Positions 1 through 7,949 of a stretch of 9,562 bases of DNA are shown here, one piece after another. The position numbers and the translations under genes are program-made. The stretch is from Alphaproteobacteria bacterium (lineage in GTDB: Bacteria; Pseudomonadota; Alphaproteobacteria; Rhodobacterales; Rhodobacteraceae), in NCBI GenBank assembly GCA_003694465.1, contig RFKM01000086.1:1-9562 (forward strand), in the 5' to 3' direction. Under the pieces are notes generated by a model that saw nothing but the letters and a program-made list of their open reading frames with translations, did not search any database and was not told the DNA's origin. Numbering within the stretch: the stretch's first letter is position 1; each line of letters opens with the position of its first letter.

Positions 1-987
1 ATGCTGGCGGCGATGGATCTGGTCGGCAATCCGTCGAGCGTGCATGCCGAGGGGCGGGCGGCGAAGGCGCTGCTCGAGCGGGCGCGCCGGCAGGTGGCGG
101 CGGCGGCGGGCGCCGAGGGGGCCGACGTGATCTTCACCTCGGGGGCGACCGAGGCAGCGGCGCTGGCGCTGGCCGGGCGCGATCTGGCCTGCGCCGGGAT
201 CGAACATGACGCGGTGCGCGCCTGGTGCCGCGAGGCGCTCGCGGTGGAGCCCTCGGGGCAGGTGCGCGTCGAATCCTCGGAGGCGGCGGCGGTGCAGGTG
301 GCCAATTCCGAAACCGGCATCGTGCAGGACCTGCCCGAGGGGCTGGCGCTCACCGACGCCACGCAGGCTTTTGGTAAACTGCCCTTCGCCTTCAACTGGT
401 CGGGGGCCGACATGGCGATGATCTCGGCCCACAAGATCGGCGGGCCGAAGGGGGTCGGGGCGCTGATCGTGCGGCGGGGCACCGAGGTGCATGCCCGCAT
501 CCTCGGCGGCGGGCAGGAAATGGGCCGGCGCTCGGGCACGGAAAACCTGATCGGCATTGCCGGATTCGGCGCCGCCGCCGAGGCCGCCGCCCGCGATCTG
601 GCCGAGGGCCGGTGGGAAAAGGTGGCCGCGATTAGAAACGTTCTAGAAAAAACCATTGCCGAATCCGTAAAAGAGACTATTTTTGTCGGGAAAGACGCGA
701 ACAGGCTCCCGAATACCTCGTGTTTCATCACCCCGGGGTGGAAGGGAGAGACACAGGTGATGGTGATGGACCTGGCGGGGTTCGCCGTTTCGGCTGGCTC
801 CGCCTGCTCTTCGGGCAAGGTGCGGGCCAGCCACGGGTTGCGCGCCATGGGGTTTGACGAGGCCGCCGCGGCCTCGGCGCTGCGGGTCTCGATCGGGCCG
901 ACGACGCGCGAAGACGAGGTTCTGCGCTTCGCCGAGGCGTGGATCGCAGAACATGAACGGTTCCGCGCCCGGGCGCGCGGCGGATGA
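1..987 (+). CDS. iscS: Class I cysteine desulfurase (IscS/NifS type), 5' end cut by window
   Basis: This PLP enzyme would convert cysteine to alanine and pass the sulfur, as a persulfide, to the Fe-S scaffold encoded downstream. Numbering from the ATG at base 1, visible family residues are His69 (EHDAV, stacks on PLP), Asn102 (ANSETG), Asp119 and Gln122 (TDATQ, contact PLP), Lys145 (SAHK, the Schiff-base lysine), and Cys269 in GSACSSG, the mobile catalytic cysteine. The N-terminal strand with the NATTP-type motif that normally precedes the GNPSSVH segment is absent, so the ATG at base 1 is probably an internal methionine and about 20 residues lie upstream. The segment between His69 and Asn102 is clearly shorter than in E. 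coli IscS, which makes this a compact form. Its stop overlaps an ATG (ATGA) just before sufB, placing it as an early gene of the suf operon. Bases 631-690 are unusually AT-rich and use rare codons. The class is certain; IscS versus NifS naming is not. Confidence 0.92.
   Translation: MLAAMDLVGNPSSVHAEGRAAKALLERARRQVAAAAGAEGADVIFTSGATEAAALALAGRDLACAGIEHDAVRAWCREALAVEPSGQVRVESSEAAAVQVANSETGIVQDLPEGLALTDATQAFGKLPFAFNWSGADMAMISAHKIGGPKGVGALIVRRGTEVHARILGGGQEMGRRSGTENLIGIAGFGAAAEAAARDLAEGRWEKVAAIRNVLEKTIAESVKETIFVGKDANRLPNTSCFITPGWKGETQVMVMDLAGFAVSAGSACSSGKVRASHGLRAMGFDEAAAASALRVSIGPTTREDEVLRFAEAWIAEHERFRARARGG
656..683 (+). promoter_or_regulatory. Possible internal promoter in iscS for sufB onward
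   Basis: TTGCCG (656-661) and TATTTT (678-683) are separated by 16 bases, a sigma-70-like arrangement, inside the only strongly AT-rich patch of iscS. It lies about 320 bases before sufB and could give extra transcription of sufBCDS. This is pattern matching alone; an AT-rich patch will produce such matches by chance. Confidence 0.22.
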
Positions 988-1001
988 CGAAGGGAAGGGC
1001 G

Positions 1002-2537
1002 ATGGCCGACAAGGAAGACGTGATCGTCAAGGACGGGGTCGAGGACGAAACGGTCGAGGCGGTGCGCTCGCTGGGCGAACGCTACAAGTATGGCTGGGCG
1101 ACCGACATCGAGGAAGAGCGTGCCCCCAAGGGCCTGACCGAAGACATCGTCCGGCTGATCAGCGCCAAGAACGAAGAGCCCGAGTGGATGCTCGAGCTGC
1201 GGCTCTCGGCCTATCGGCGCTGGCTGGAGATGGAAGAGCCGAAATGGGCGATGGTCGATTACCCCGAGATCGACTTTCAGGACCAGTATTACTACGCCCG
1301 CCCGAAGAGCCTTTCGGAAAAGCCGAAATCGCTCGACGAGGTCGATCCGAAGCTGCTCGCCACCTATGAAAAGCTCGGCATCCCGTTGAAGGAACAGATG
1401 ATTCTCGCCGGTGTCGAGGGCGCGGGCGAGGTGCCGGCCGACGGCTCCAATTCCGAACGCAAGGTGGCGGTGGACGCGGTGTTCGACTCGGTCAGCGTCG
1501 GCACCACCTTCCGCAAGGAGCTGGAAGCGGCCGGGGTGATCTTCTGCTCGATCTCCGAGGCGATCCGCGAATACCCGGATCTGGTGAAGAAATACCTCTT
1601 CAGCGTCGTGCCCCAGTCCGACAACTTCTACGCCACGCTCAACTCGGCGGTGTTTTCCGACGGCTCCTTCGTCTACATCCCGCCGGGGGTGCGCTGCCCG
1701 ATGGAGCTTTCGACCTATTTCCGCATCAATGCCGAGAATACCGGCCAGTTCGAGCGCACGCTGATCATCGCCGACAAGGGCTCTTACGTCTCCTACCTCG
1801 AGGGCTGCACCGCGCCCCAGCGCGACAAGGCGCAGCTGCACGCGGCGGTGGTCGAGCTGGTCGCCGAGGAAGACGCCGAGATCAAGTATTCGACGGTGCA
1901 GAACTGGTTCCCCGGCGACGAGAACGGCAAGGGCGGGATCTACAATTTCGTCACCAAGCGGGCCGATTGCCGCGGCGCGCGCTCGAAGGTGAGCTGGACG
2001 CAGGTCGAGACCGGCTCGGCGGTGACGTGGAAATACCCCTCCTGCATCCTGCGCGGCGAGGGCAGCCAGGGCGAATTCTACTCGATCGCCATCACCAACA
2101 ACTACCAGCAGGCCGATACCGGCACCAAGATGATCCACCTCGGCAAGAACACCTCGAGCCGGATCGTCTCGAAGGGGATTTCCGCCGGGCAGGCGCAGAA
2201 CACCTATCGCGGCCTCGTCTCGGTGCATCCGAAGGCCCGCAACGCGCGCAACTATACCCAGTGCGACAGCCTGCTGATCGGCTCGAAATGCGGCGCCCAC
2301 ACCGTGCCCTACATCGAGGTGAAGAACAATTCCTCGCGCGTCGAGCACGAGGCGACGACCTCGAAGGTCGACGAAGACCAGCTGTTCTACTGCCGCCAGC
2401 GCGGCATCGACGAGGAAAGTGCCGTGGCGCTGATCGTCAACGGCTTTGCCCGCGAGGTGCTGCAGGCGCTGCCGATGGAATTTGCCATGGAGGCCCAGCA
2501 GCTGGTGGCGATCTCGCTCGAGGGGAGCGTGGGATGA
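1002..2537 (+). CDS. sufB: Fe-S cluster assembly scaffold protein SufB
   Basis: SufB is the scaffold subunit of the cytosolic SufBC2D complex, where sulfur from SufS is received and the cluster is built. The 511-residue product (E. coli SufB is 495) has the full family pattern: an N-terminal helical part including RYKYGW, a central beta-helix with [15 protein letters not shown], and a C-terminal core. In E. coli, Cys405 and the EHE motif at 432-434 are important for assembly; the equivalents here are Cys421 (TQCDS) and Glu448-His449-Glu450, with a further conserved Cys430 (CGAH). I chose the ATG at 1002 because AAGGGAAGGG (990-999) is a good ribosome binding site directly before it. The in-frame ATG at 984 overlaps the iscS stop and would add six residues, but it lacks a clear Shine-Dalgarno sequence. 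The stop overlaps the next small ORF (ATGA at 2534). Confidence 0.97.
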   Translation: MADKEDVIVKDGVEDETVEAVRSLGERYKYGWATDIEEERAPKGLTEDIVRLISAKNEEPEWMLELRLSAYRRWLEMEEPKWAMVDYPEIDFQDQYYYARPKSLSEKPKSLDEVDPKLLATYEKLGIPLKEQMILAGVEGAGEVPADGSNSERKVAVDAVFDSVSVGTTFRKELEAAGVIFCSISEAIREYPDLVKKYLFSVVPQSDNFYATLNSAVFSDGSFVYIPPGVRCPMELSTYFRINAENTGQFERTLIIADKGSYVSYLEGCTAPQRDKAQLHAAVVELVAEEDAEIKYSTVQNWFPGDENGKGGIYNFVTKRADCRGARSKVSWTQVETGSAVTWKYPSCILRGEGSQGEFYSIAITNNYQQADTGTKMIHLGKNTSSRIVSKGISAGQAQNTYRGLVSVHPKARNARNYTQCDSLLIGSKCGAHTVPYIEVKNNSSRVEHEATTSKVDEDQLFYCRQRGIDEESAVALIVNGFAREVLQALPMEFAMEAQQLVAISLEGSVG

Positions 2538-2725
2538 CGCGGGCCGGGGTGCATGTGAGCCGGGAAGCGGCCCTTGCCGGCCGGCTGGCGGCCCACGGCC
2601 ATGCCCCCGTCGCCACCCATCAGCGCGACAGGCACAACAGGAACCACCCGGTCGCCGATGCCGGCCGGGCCGAAGAATTGCGCGCCGCATGGGACGGGGC
2701 GCAACAGGAACGGGCGCCGGCCTGA
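2534..2725 (+). CDS. Small hypothetical protein between sufB and sufC
   Basis: This is a 63-residue ORF of unknown function. Its ATG overlaps the sufB stop (ATGA), and GAGGGGAG lies about eight bases upstream inside the sufB end, so translational coupling is plausible. The product is hydrophilic and rich in Ala, Arg and His (seven His, clustered between residues 7 and 38). It has no cysteine, no membrane segment and no motif I recognise. A short gene at this spot in the suf operon is common in Rhodobacterales as far as I recall, but the sequences are poorly conserved. The DNA has a repeated AACAGGA element: caacaggaac at 2635-2644 and 2702-2711, and aacaggagc at 2736-2744, the last one forming the sufC ribosome binding site. 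It may be a real small protein or only a coupling spacer between sufB and sufC; the sequence cannot decide. Confidence 0.45.
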   Translation: MTRAGVHVSREAALAGRLAAHGHAPVATHQRDRHNRNHPVADAGRAEELRAAWDGAQQERAPA

Positions 2726-2749
2726 GGCGGGCGCGAACAGGAGCGAAAG

Positions 2750-3504
<755 letters not shown>

Positions 3505-3505
<1 letters not shown>

Positions 3506-4809
3506 TGGGCGCGCTGGCCGAGAAGAAACAGGGCGATCTGGCCGCCCGGCTGGCGGCGATGGATGCCCCGGCGCGGGGCGGGGCGTGGCTCGAGGCGGCC
3601 CGGGCCGAGGCGCGGGCGCGGCTCATGGCGATGGGCCTGCCCGCCGCGCGCGACGAATACTGGCGCTTCACCCGCCCGGCATCGCTCAACGCCCCGACGC
3701 CCGAACCGGCCGCGCCCTTCGACGATGGCGGCGAGGCGCCGATGTTCGGCGAGGTCGAGCGGCTGCGCATCGTCTTTACCGACGGCGTTTTCGATGCCGC
3801 CGCCTCCGACCCGCTGGAGCTGGCCGGCGTCGAGATCGAGACCCTCGAAGAGGCCGGATCGCGCGACATCCACTGGGCGCGCGACCTTTACGGCGTGCTC
3901 GAGACCCGGGGCCACAGCCCCGTCGAGCGGCCTTTTGCCGCCCTCAACACCGCCTTTGCCGGTGCCGGGGTGGTGATTCGCGTCACCGGCCGGGCGGCGC
4001 GGCCGGTGAACCTCATTTATCGCCACGAATCAGACACTTCCGACGCGATCCTCCACCATCTCGTGAAGCTCGAGCCGGGGGCGGATCTGACCCTGCTCGA
4101 AAACGGTCCGGGGGCGGCGCGGCTCAGCAAGGTGCTCGAGGTCGATCTTGGCGCCGGGGCGCGCTTTCACCATGTGCGCACCCAGGGGCGCGACCCGGAG
4201 CGCACCGCCGTGACCCATGTCTTTGCCCGGCTGGCCGAGGGAGCGACGTTCAAGAGCTTCACCCTGACGGTGAACGGCCGACTGACTCGCAACGAATCGT
4301 TCGTCGAACTGGCCGGCGCGGGGGCAGTGGCCCATCTCGCCGGGGCGGCGCTCGGCGACGGAGCCGAGCTGCCTTTCCACCACGACGACACGGTGTTCGT
4401 CACCCATTCCGCGCCGGAGTGCGAAAGCCGGCAGGTGTTCAAGAAGGTGCTGCGCAACGGGGCTGTCGGGGTTTTCCAGGGCAAGATCCTCGTGCGCGAA
4501 GGGGCGCAGAAGACCGACGGCTACCAGAAGTCGCAGGCGCTGATGCTCGATGACGACAGCACCTTCCTCGCCAAGCCCGAACTCGAGATCTATGCCGACG
4601 ACGTGGCCTGCTCGCACGGCTCGACCTCGGGGGCGATCGACGAGGAGGCGCTCTTCTACCTGCGCTCGCGCGGGGTGCCGGAGCGGCAGGCGGCGAACCT
4701 CTTGGTTCTGGCCTTTCTTGCCGATGCGATCGACGAGATCGAGGATGCGGCCATCGCCGACGACATCCGCACCCGGCTCGAGGGCTGGGTGAAGCGGCAT
4801 CGCGGCTGA
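3505..4809 (+). CDS. sufD: Fe-S cluster assembly protein SufD
   Basis: SufD is the partner of SufB in the SufBC2D scaffold and is thought to help with iron entry. The 434-residue product has a weakly conserved Ala/Arg-rich N-terminal half (EYWRFTRP near 51-58) and a strongly conserved C-terminal core: HHDDTVFVTHSAPECESRQVF near 292-312, GKILVREGAQKTDGYQ, then KPELEIYADDV followed by CSHG with Cys369 and His371. These two match Cys358 and His360 of E. coli SufD, of which the histidine is functionally important. The ATG at 3505 shares its A with the sufC stop (TGATG), giving the normal length for the family; the open frame extends upstream inside sufC, but there is no reason to use it. The next gene starts nine bases after the stop. 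Confidence 0.96.
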
Positions 4810-4818
4810 GGGGCGGCT

Positions 4819-5301
4819 GTGAGCGTCGTGGCCGACATGCTGCGCGCCCATGTGGCGCCGCGCGCGGTGCTGCGCCGCCGGCTCGGGGCCGGGGAAGCGC
4901 GCGAGGACCGGGCGCTGGCGGTCTTGATGCTGGCCTGCGGGCTGATCTTCGTCGGCGGTTGGCCGACGCTCGAGCGCGAGGCGCTGGCGACGGGGCAGGA
5001 TTTCCAGATGCTGGCGGGGGGCGCGCTGTTCGGCTGGATGTTCCTGATGCCGCTGGCGGCCTACGTGCTGGCAGGGGTCAGCCGGCTGCTGGCGCGGATG
5101 CTCGGCGGCCACGGCACCGGCTACACGGCGCGCTTCTCGCTCTTCTGGGCGCTGCTGGTGGCGGCGCCGCTGTGGCTTCTGAACGGTCTCGTGCTGGGGT
5201 TGGCCGGGCCGGGGCTTCTGGCGCGGCTGGTCGGGGCGGTTGCGCTGCTGGCCTTCCTCGTGCACTGGGGGATAAACCTCTGGACGACCGAACGCGAATG
5301 A
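4819..5301 (+). CDS. Small polytopic membrane protein, YIP1-like
   Basis: This 160-residue protein has a short N-terminal cytosolic part (MLRAHVAPRAVLRRRL, basic) and four likely membrane segments near residues 32-48, 66-87, 105-129 and 132-155. The arrangement and the RxxLA/REDRALA opening resemble proteins annotated as YIP1 family in Rhodobacterales suf operons, but I assign this by memory of such sequences and not by a motif. The start is a GTG at 4819 with GAGGGG (4808-4813) five bases upstream; an ATG six codons later (4837) is the alternative. It sits nine bases after sufD and 13 bases before a second YIP1-like gene, so it is part of the suf transcript. No role in Fe-S assembly is known to me; a membrane-tethering or sensing function would be speculation. 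Confidence 0.8.
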   Translation: MSVVADMLRAHVAPRAVLRRRLGAGEAREDRALAVLMLACGLIFVGGWPTLEREALATGQDFQMLAGGALFGWMFLMPLAAYVLAGVSRLLARMLGGHGTGYTARFSLFWALLVAAPLWLLNGLVLGLAGPGLLARLVGAVALLAFLVHWGINLWTTERE

Positions 5302-5314
5302 AGGCGAGGCGGCG

Positions 5315-5902
5315 ATGACATTCGAATGGGGATACCTTTTCGGCATGGCGCTGCAGACGGTGCCGGAGCCGCGCAAGATTGCCCGCGAGGTGCAGTCGCT
5401 CGACCTGCCGCGCCCGGTGCTGTGGCAGATCCTGGCGTTGCTGCTGGTGGCCTCGACCTTTCTCGGTGTCCTGAGCGGGCTGCTCTACCCGGTCTCGGCC
5501 GAAGAACTGGGCCCGGTGCTGGGCAATCCGATCGTGAACGGGATCACCGAGGCGAGCTTCACGGTGCTGACGGTCTTTGCGATCTACTGGATCGGGGGTG
5601 CCCTCGGCGGCACCGGCACCTTCGATCAGGCGCTGCTGACGGTGATCTGGCTGCAGTTCCTGCTGCTGATCGTCGAGCTCGGCGTCGTCACGCTGGGGCT
5701 CTTCGCGCCGGGGCTGGCGGTGCTGCTGTGGGTCATGGGGCTGGTGCTGGCCTTCTGGGTGCTGAGCCATTTCATTGCCGAGATGCACGGCTTTCGCTCC
5801 GCCGGGTCTGTCTTTGCCGGCATCCTGATGCTGCTCCTGGTGATGGCGGTGGCGATGTCGGCGCTGTTCATGGCGATCGGGCTGGCTGCCCCGGCAATCT
5901 GA
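5315..5902 (+). CDS. YIP1 family membrane protein
   Basis: This 195-residue integral membrane protein has about five hydrophobic segments near residues 36-58, 80-98, 107-128, 132-152 and 164-190. A polar N-terminal stretch (EPRKIAREVQSLDLPRP, 18-34) precedes the first. The glycine-rich YWIGGALGGTGTFDQAL (91-107), followed by a tryptophan-containing helix, is typical of the Yip1 domain in bacteria. The start ATG has AAGGCGAGG upstream at 5301-5309. The gene lies 13 bases after the preceding membrane gene and ten bases before sufS, so expression with the Suf machinery is very likely. Bacterial YIP1 proteins have no established biochemical activity; their position between sufD and sufS suggests, but does not prove, a link to cluster assembly. 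Confidence 0.85.
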   Translation: MTFEWGYLFGMALQTVPEPRKIAREVQSLDLPRPVLWQILALLLVASTFLGVLSGLLYPVSAEELGPVLGNPIVNGITEASFTVLTVFAIYWIGGALGGTGTFDQALLTVIWLQFLLLIVELGVVTLGLFAPGLAVLLWVMGLVLAFWVLSHFIAEMHGFRSAGSVFAGILMLLLVMAVAMSALFMAIGLAAPAI

Positions 5903-5912
5903 GGAAAAGGGC

Positions 5913-7133
5913 ATGTATGACATCGAACGGGTGCGGGCCGACTTCCCGATCCTGGCGCGCAAGGTGCACGGGCAGCCGCTGGTCTATCTCGACAACGGCG
6001 CCTCGGCGCAAAAGCCGAGGGCGGTGATCGAGGCGGTGACGCGGGTCTATTCCGAGGAATATGCCAATGTGCACCGGGGGTTGCACACGCTCTCGAACAT
6101 CACCACCGAGAATTACGAGGCGGTGCGCGGCAAGGTGCGGCGCTTTCTCAATGCCGGGCACGAGGAGGAGATCGTCTTTACCTCCGGGGCCACCGAGGGG
6201 ATCAACCTCGTGGCCTATTCCTGGGCGGCGCCGCGGATGGGAGAGGGCGACGAGATCGTGCTCTCGATCGCCGAGCACCATGCCAATATCGTGCCCTGGC
6301 ATTTCCTGCGCGAGCGTCAGGGGGTGAAGCTGGTCTGGGTCGAGACCGAACCCGACGGCAGCCTCGATCCCGAGAAGATGATCGCCGCCATCACCCCGCG
6401 CACGAAGCTGGTGGCGGTGACCCATTGCTCGAACGTTCTGGGCACGATGGTCGATGTGCGGCGCATCACCGAGGGCGCCCATGCCGCCGGGGTGCCGGTG
6501 CTGGTCGACGGCAGTCAGGGGGCGGTGCATGCGCCGGTCGACGTGCAGGCGATCGGCTGCGATTTCTACGTCATCACCGGGCACAAGCTCTATGGCCCTT
6601 CGGGCTCGGGGGCGATCTACATGAAGGCCGAGCGGATGGCCGAAATGCGCCCCTTCATGGGCGGGGGCGACATGATTCGCGAGGTGACCCGCGATGTCGT
6701 GACCTATGCCGATCCGCCGCTGATGTTCGAGGCCGGAACGCCGGGCATCGTCCAGACCATCGGGCTGGGGGTCGCGCTCGACTACCTGATGGACCTCGGG
6801 ATGGAGAACGTCGCCGCCCACGAGGCGCGGCTGGTGTCTTATGCGCGCGAACGGTTCAACACGCTGAACTGGCTCAACATTCAGGGCGATGCGCCGGGCA
6901 AGGCGGCGATCTTCTCGATGACCATCGAGGGGGGCGGCCATGCCCATGACATCTCGACGATCCTCGACCAGAAGGGCATCGCCGTGCGCGCCGGGCACCA
7001 TTGCGCCCATCCGCTGATGCAGCACCTTGGCCTCACGGCCACCGCGCGGGCGAGCTTCGGGCTCTACAACACGACCGAGGAGGTCGACCGCCTGATCGAG
7101 GGGCTGGAACTGGCGCACCGGCTTCTGGGCTGA
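5913..7133 (+). CDS. sufS: Class II cysteine desulfurase SufS
   Basis: SufS removes sulfur from cysteine using PLP and hands the persulfide, usually through SufE or SufU, to SufB. The 406-residue product has the same length and almost the same numbering as E. coli SufS. Visible residues are His122 (AEHHANIVPW, stacks on PLP), Asp199 and Gln202 (VDGSQ), Lys225 (TGHKLYGPSG, Schiff base), Cys364 in AGHHCAHPLM on the short class II catalytic loop, and Arg378 (TARAS), which binds the substrate carboxylate. The ribosome binding site GAGGAAAAG (5901-5909) lies directly before the ATG. It is the last suf gene here: no sufE, sufA or sufT follows, and the sulfur acceptor must be encoded elsewhere. It is distinct in class from the iscS-type enzyme at the start of the operon. 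Confidence 0.98.
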   Translation: MYDIERVRADFPILARKVHGQPLVYLDNGASAQKPRAVIEAVTRVYSEEYANVHRGLHTLSNITTENYEAVRGKVRRFLNAGHEEEIVFTSGATEGINLVAYSWAAPRMGEGDEIVLSIAEHHANIVPWHFLRERQGVKLVWVETEPDGSLDPEKMIAAITPRTKLVAVTHCSNVLGTMVDVRRITEGAHAAGVPVLVDGSQGAVHAPVDVQAIGCDFYVITGHKLYGPSGSGAIYMKAERMAEMRPFMGGGDMIREVTRDVVTYADPPLMFEAGTPGIVQTIGLGVALDYLMDLGMENVAAHEARLVSYARERFNTLNWLNIQGDAPGKAAIFSMTIEGGGHAHDISTILDQKGIAVRAGHHCAHPLMQHLGLTATARASFGLYNTTEEVDRLIEGLELAHRLLG

Positions 7134-7151
7134 GACGGCCTTCGCGCCCAT

Positions 7152-7168
7152 GGCGCCTTCGGAGCGCC
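7152..7168 (+). terminator. Hairpin with UUCG loop just after sufS
   Basis: GGCGC and GCGCC enclose C-TTCG-G, giving a short GC stem closed by a C(UUCG)G tetraloop with one bulged A, 18 bases after the sufS stop. There is no T-run after it, so it is more likely an mRNA 3'-end stabiliser or a weak terminator than a strong one. Confidence 0.25.
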
Positions 7169-7339
7169 CCTGCGCCGGCTGAGACCGGTTGCCGCCCCGC
7201 CATGGAGAAGTCCCGAGGCCGGGAGCCACCGAATCCAGCGTCCGGAATTCGGCGCCGCCCACAGCCGAATGAAAGCCATTCCTGCCCCCACGGTCACTTC
7301 TTCCTGCCCGCGTCAGCCTGAGAAAGAGCGGACCTCTGC

Positions 7340-7373
7340 GCGGAACCACGCGAATCTAGATTCGTGGATTCCG
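7340..7373. repeat. Palindromic repeat, copy A
   Basis: This 34-base element is identical to the copy at 7443-7476. Its centre is a perfect 14-base palindrome, CGAATCTAGATTCG (7351-7364). It is flanked by complementary arms GGAA-CCACG on the left and CGTGG-ATTCC on the right, with a one-base bulge on one side and two on the other. The whole can fold into a nearly loop-free hairpin of about 16 pairs. It resembles a REP or miniature-element type repeat; I do not recognise a named family. Confidence 0.9.
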
Positions 7374-7387
7374 GTAAGGTTCCGGAA
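7369..7387. other. Small hairpin beside repeat A
   Basis: TTCCGG (7369-7374) and CCGGAA (7382-7387) pair around a seven-base loop, partly sharing the right end of repeat A. It has no T-run. It may be part of the mobile or structural unit or be coincidental. Confidence 0.3.
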
Positions 7388-7397
7388 AGCACCTGCC

Positions 7398-7416
7398 GCG
7401 GGTTCCCCCCGCTTTT
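7398..7416 (+). terminator. Candidate intrinsic terminator of the suf operon
   Basis: GCGGG (7398-7402) and CCCGC (7408-7412) form a five-pair GC stem with a five-base loop, followed directly by TTTT (7413-7416). The stem is short and the T-run modest, but the geometry is right for an intrinsic terminator on the plus strand. It lies about 265 bases after sufS, between repeats A and B, so the suf transcript could carry repeat A in its 3' tail. Confidence 0.35.
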
Positions 7417-7442
7417 GCGTTCAGGGTCTGTGCCTGGCCCAT

Positions 7443-7476
7443 GCGGAACCACGCGAATCTAGATTCGTGGATTCCG
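7443..7476. repeat. Palindromic repeat, copy B
   Basis: This copy is identical to copy A over 34 bases, with its core palindrome at 7454-7467, and lies 103 bases to the right of A in the same orientation. The sequences just outside the 34 bases differ from A, so the identical block ends sharply. Such exact identity in non-coding DNA points to recent duplication, gene conversion or selection on the palindrome. Confidence 0.9.
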
Positions 7477-7736
7477 TGTTCGGTGGAGGATGTTCATGCA
7501 GGGTGCCAGCGGTGCGCGTGCCTTGCCGGGATGCGGGGGGCCGCCCGGGCGAACCCAGAGCAATGGAGTCCGAACCTGGTTGGGCACCCAATGACAGCCG
7601 TTAGGCCGCCCGCGCAGTGTGATGGCCGGGTGCGGCCTGTCACGACACGAAACCGGAGCCTTGGGTTCCGCCCGTCCCTGTTCGAAGGCGGCCACGCGGC
7701 TGCCCGTATCGGGCTTGCTGCAAGAGGTCGCGGCCA

Positions 7737-7768
7737 GAATCCACGCGAATCTAGATTCCTGGATTCCG
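7737..7768. repeat. Palindromic repeat, copy C (variant)
   Basis: This copy shares the core GAATCTAGATTC (7747-7758) and the same orientation as A and B. Its left arm reads GAATCCA (7737-7743) and pairs perfectly with TGGATTC (7760-7766) on the right. Compared with A and B, the left arm has gained a T that removes the bulge, while a G to C change shortens the core palindrome to 12 bases. Pairing potential is therefore kept despite sequence change. Confidence 0.85.
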
Positions 7769-7800
7769 TCCTGTCCGAACCGGATGGCGGCGAATCGCAG

Positions 7801-7873
7801 CTGCCCGCGTCACACCGTGGGTGAGAGGGTCTCCGGCCACCCAAAAGCGCACATCCGATTTCCTGGATTCGCA
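7801..7873. repeat. Degenerate fourth repeat with shared left flank
   Basis: Only the right arm, GATTTCCTGGATTCG (7857-7871), is recognisable, resembling GATTCCTGGATTCCG of copy C. A 12-base flank, ctgcccgcgtca, at 7801-7812 is identical to 7304-7315 upstream of copy A and lies at nearly the same distance from the arm (56 versus 55 bases). Copy C has ctgcccg at 7700, 54 bases before its arm. The repeat unit may therefore originally have been about 70-90 bases long. Confidence 0.45.
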
Positions 7874-7909
7874 GGGATGGGCGCTGCCTGCCGCTCGCCG
7901 GGCCCGGCC

Positions 7910-7926
7910 GAGCCCCGTCCGGGCTC
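7910..7926. terminator. Hairpin after moxR-type gene, possible weak terminator
   Basis: GAGCCC (7910-7915) and GGGCTC (7921-7926) pair around a five-base loop, 23 bases beyond the minus-strand stop at 7950. There is no T-run in the minus-strand direction and only TT on the plus side, so termination by this hairpin alone is doubtful. Confidence 0.28.
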
Positions 7927-7949
7927 TTGCGTGTTCAGCCCGCGCGCGC

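Larger units (their letters stand above)
7134..7949. other. 816-base gene-free region with dispersed palindromes
   Basis: There is no credible gene between the sufS stop and the moxR stop. Open frames of 100-130 codons exist on both strands, but they run through the repeats, give Arg/Pro/Ser-rich products without motifs and have no good ribosome binding sites. I looked for remains of sufA (C-terminal CGCG-type motif), sufT and a VWA protein and saw none. The region holds three full palindromic repeats, a probable degenerate fourth copy, and several hairpins listed separately. Both flanking genes run toward it, so it is a convergent intergenic region, which normally would be much shorter. Confidence 0.8.

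Noticed and set aside
4030..5376. 448-codon minus-strand open frame opposite sufD and the first YIP1-like gene
   Set aside because: It is a shadow frame spanning two real genes, with low-complexity Arg/Gln/Pro-rich translation.
7231..7250. A fifth repeat copy, GAATCC followed by GGAATTC
   Set aside because: It lacks the CTAG core and the flank at the expected distance; the similarity is within what chance would give.
5868..7349. 493-codon minus-strand open frame opposite sufS
   Set aside because: This is a codon-bias shadow of sufS in a GC-rich genome; the product is His/Arg/Pro-rich with no fold signal.
7340..7768. CRISPR array formed by the 34-base repeats
   Set aside because: The copies start 103 and then about 292 bases apart, so spacers are irregular and long; there are only three copies, and no cas genes are visible.
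7441..7824. 127-codon plus-strand open frame and similar frames in the sufS-moxR gap
   Set aside because: They translate the palindromic repeats in different frames, have no ribosome binding site or protein motif, and do not resemble SufA, SufT or VWA proteins.
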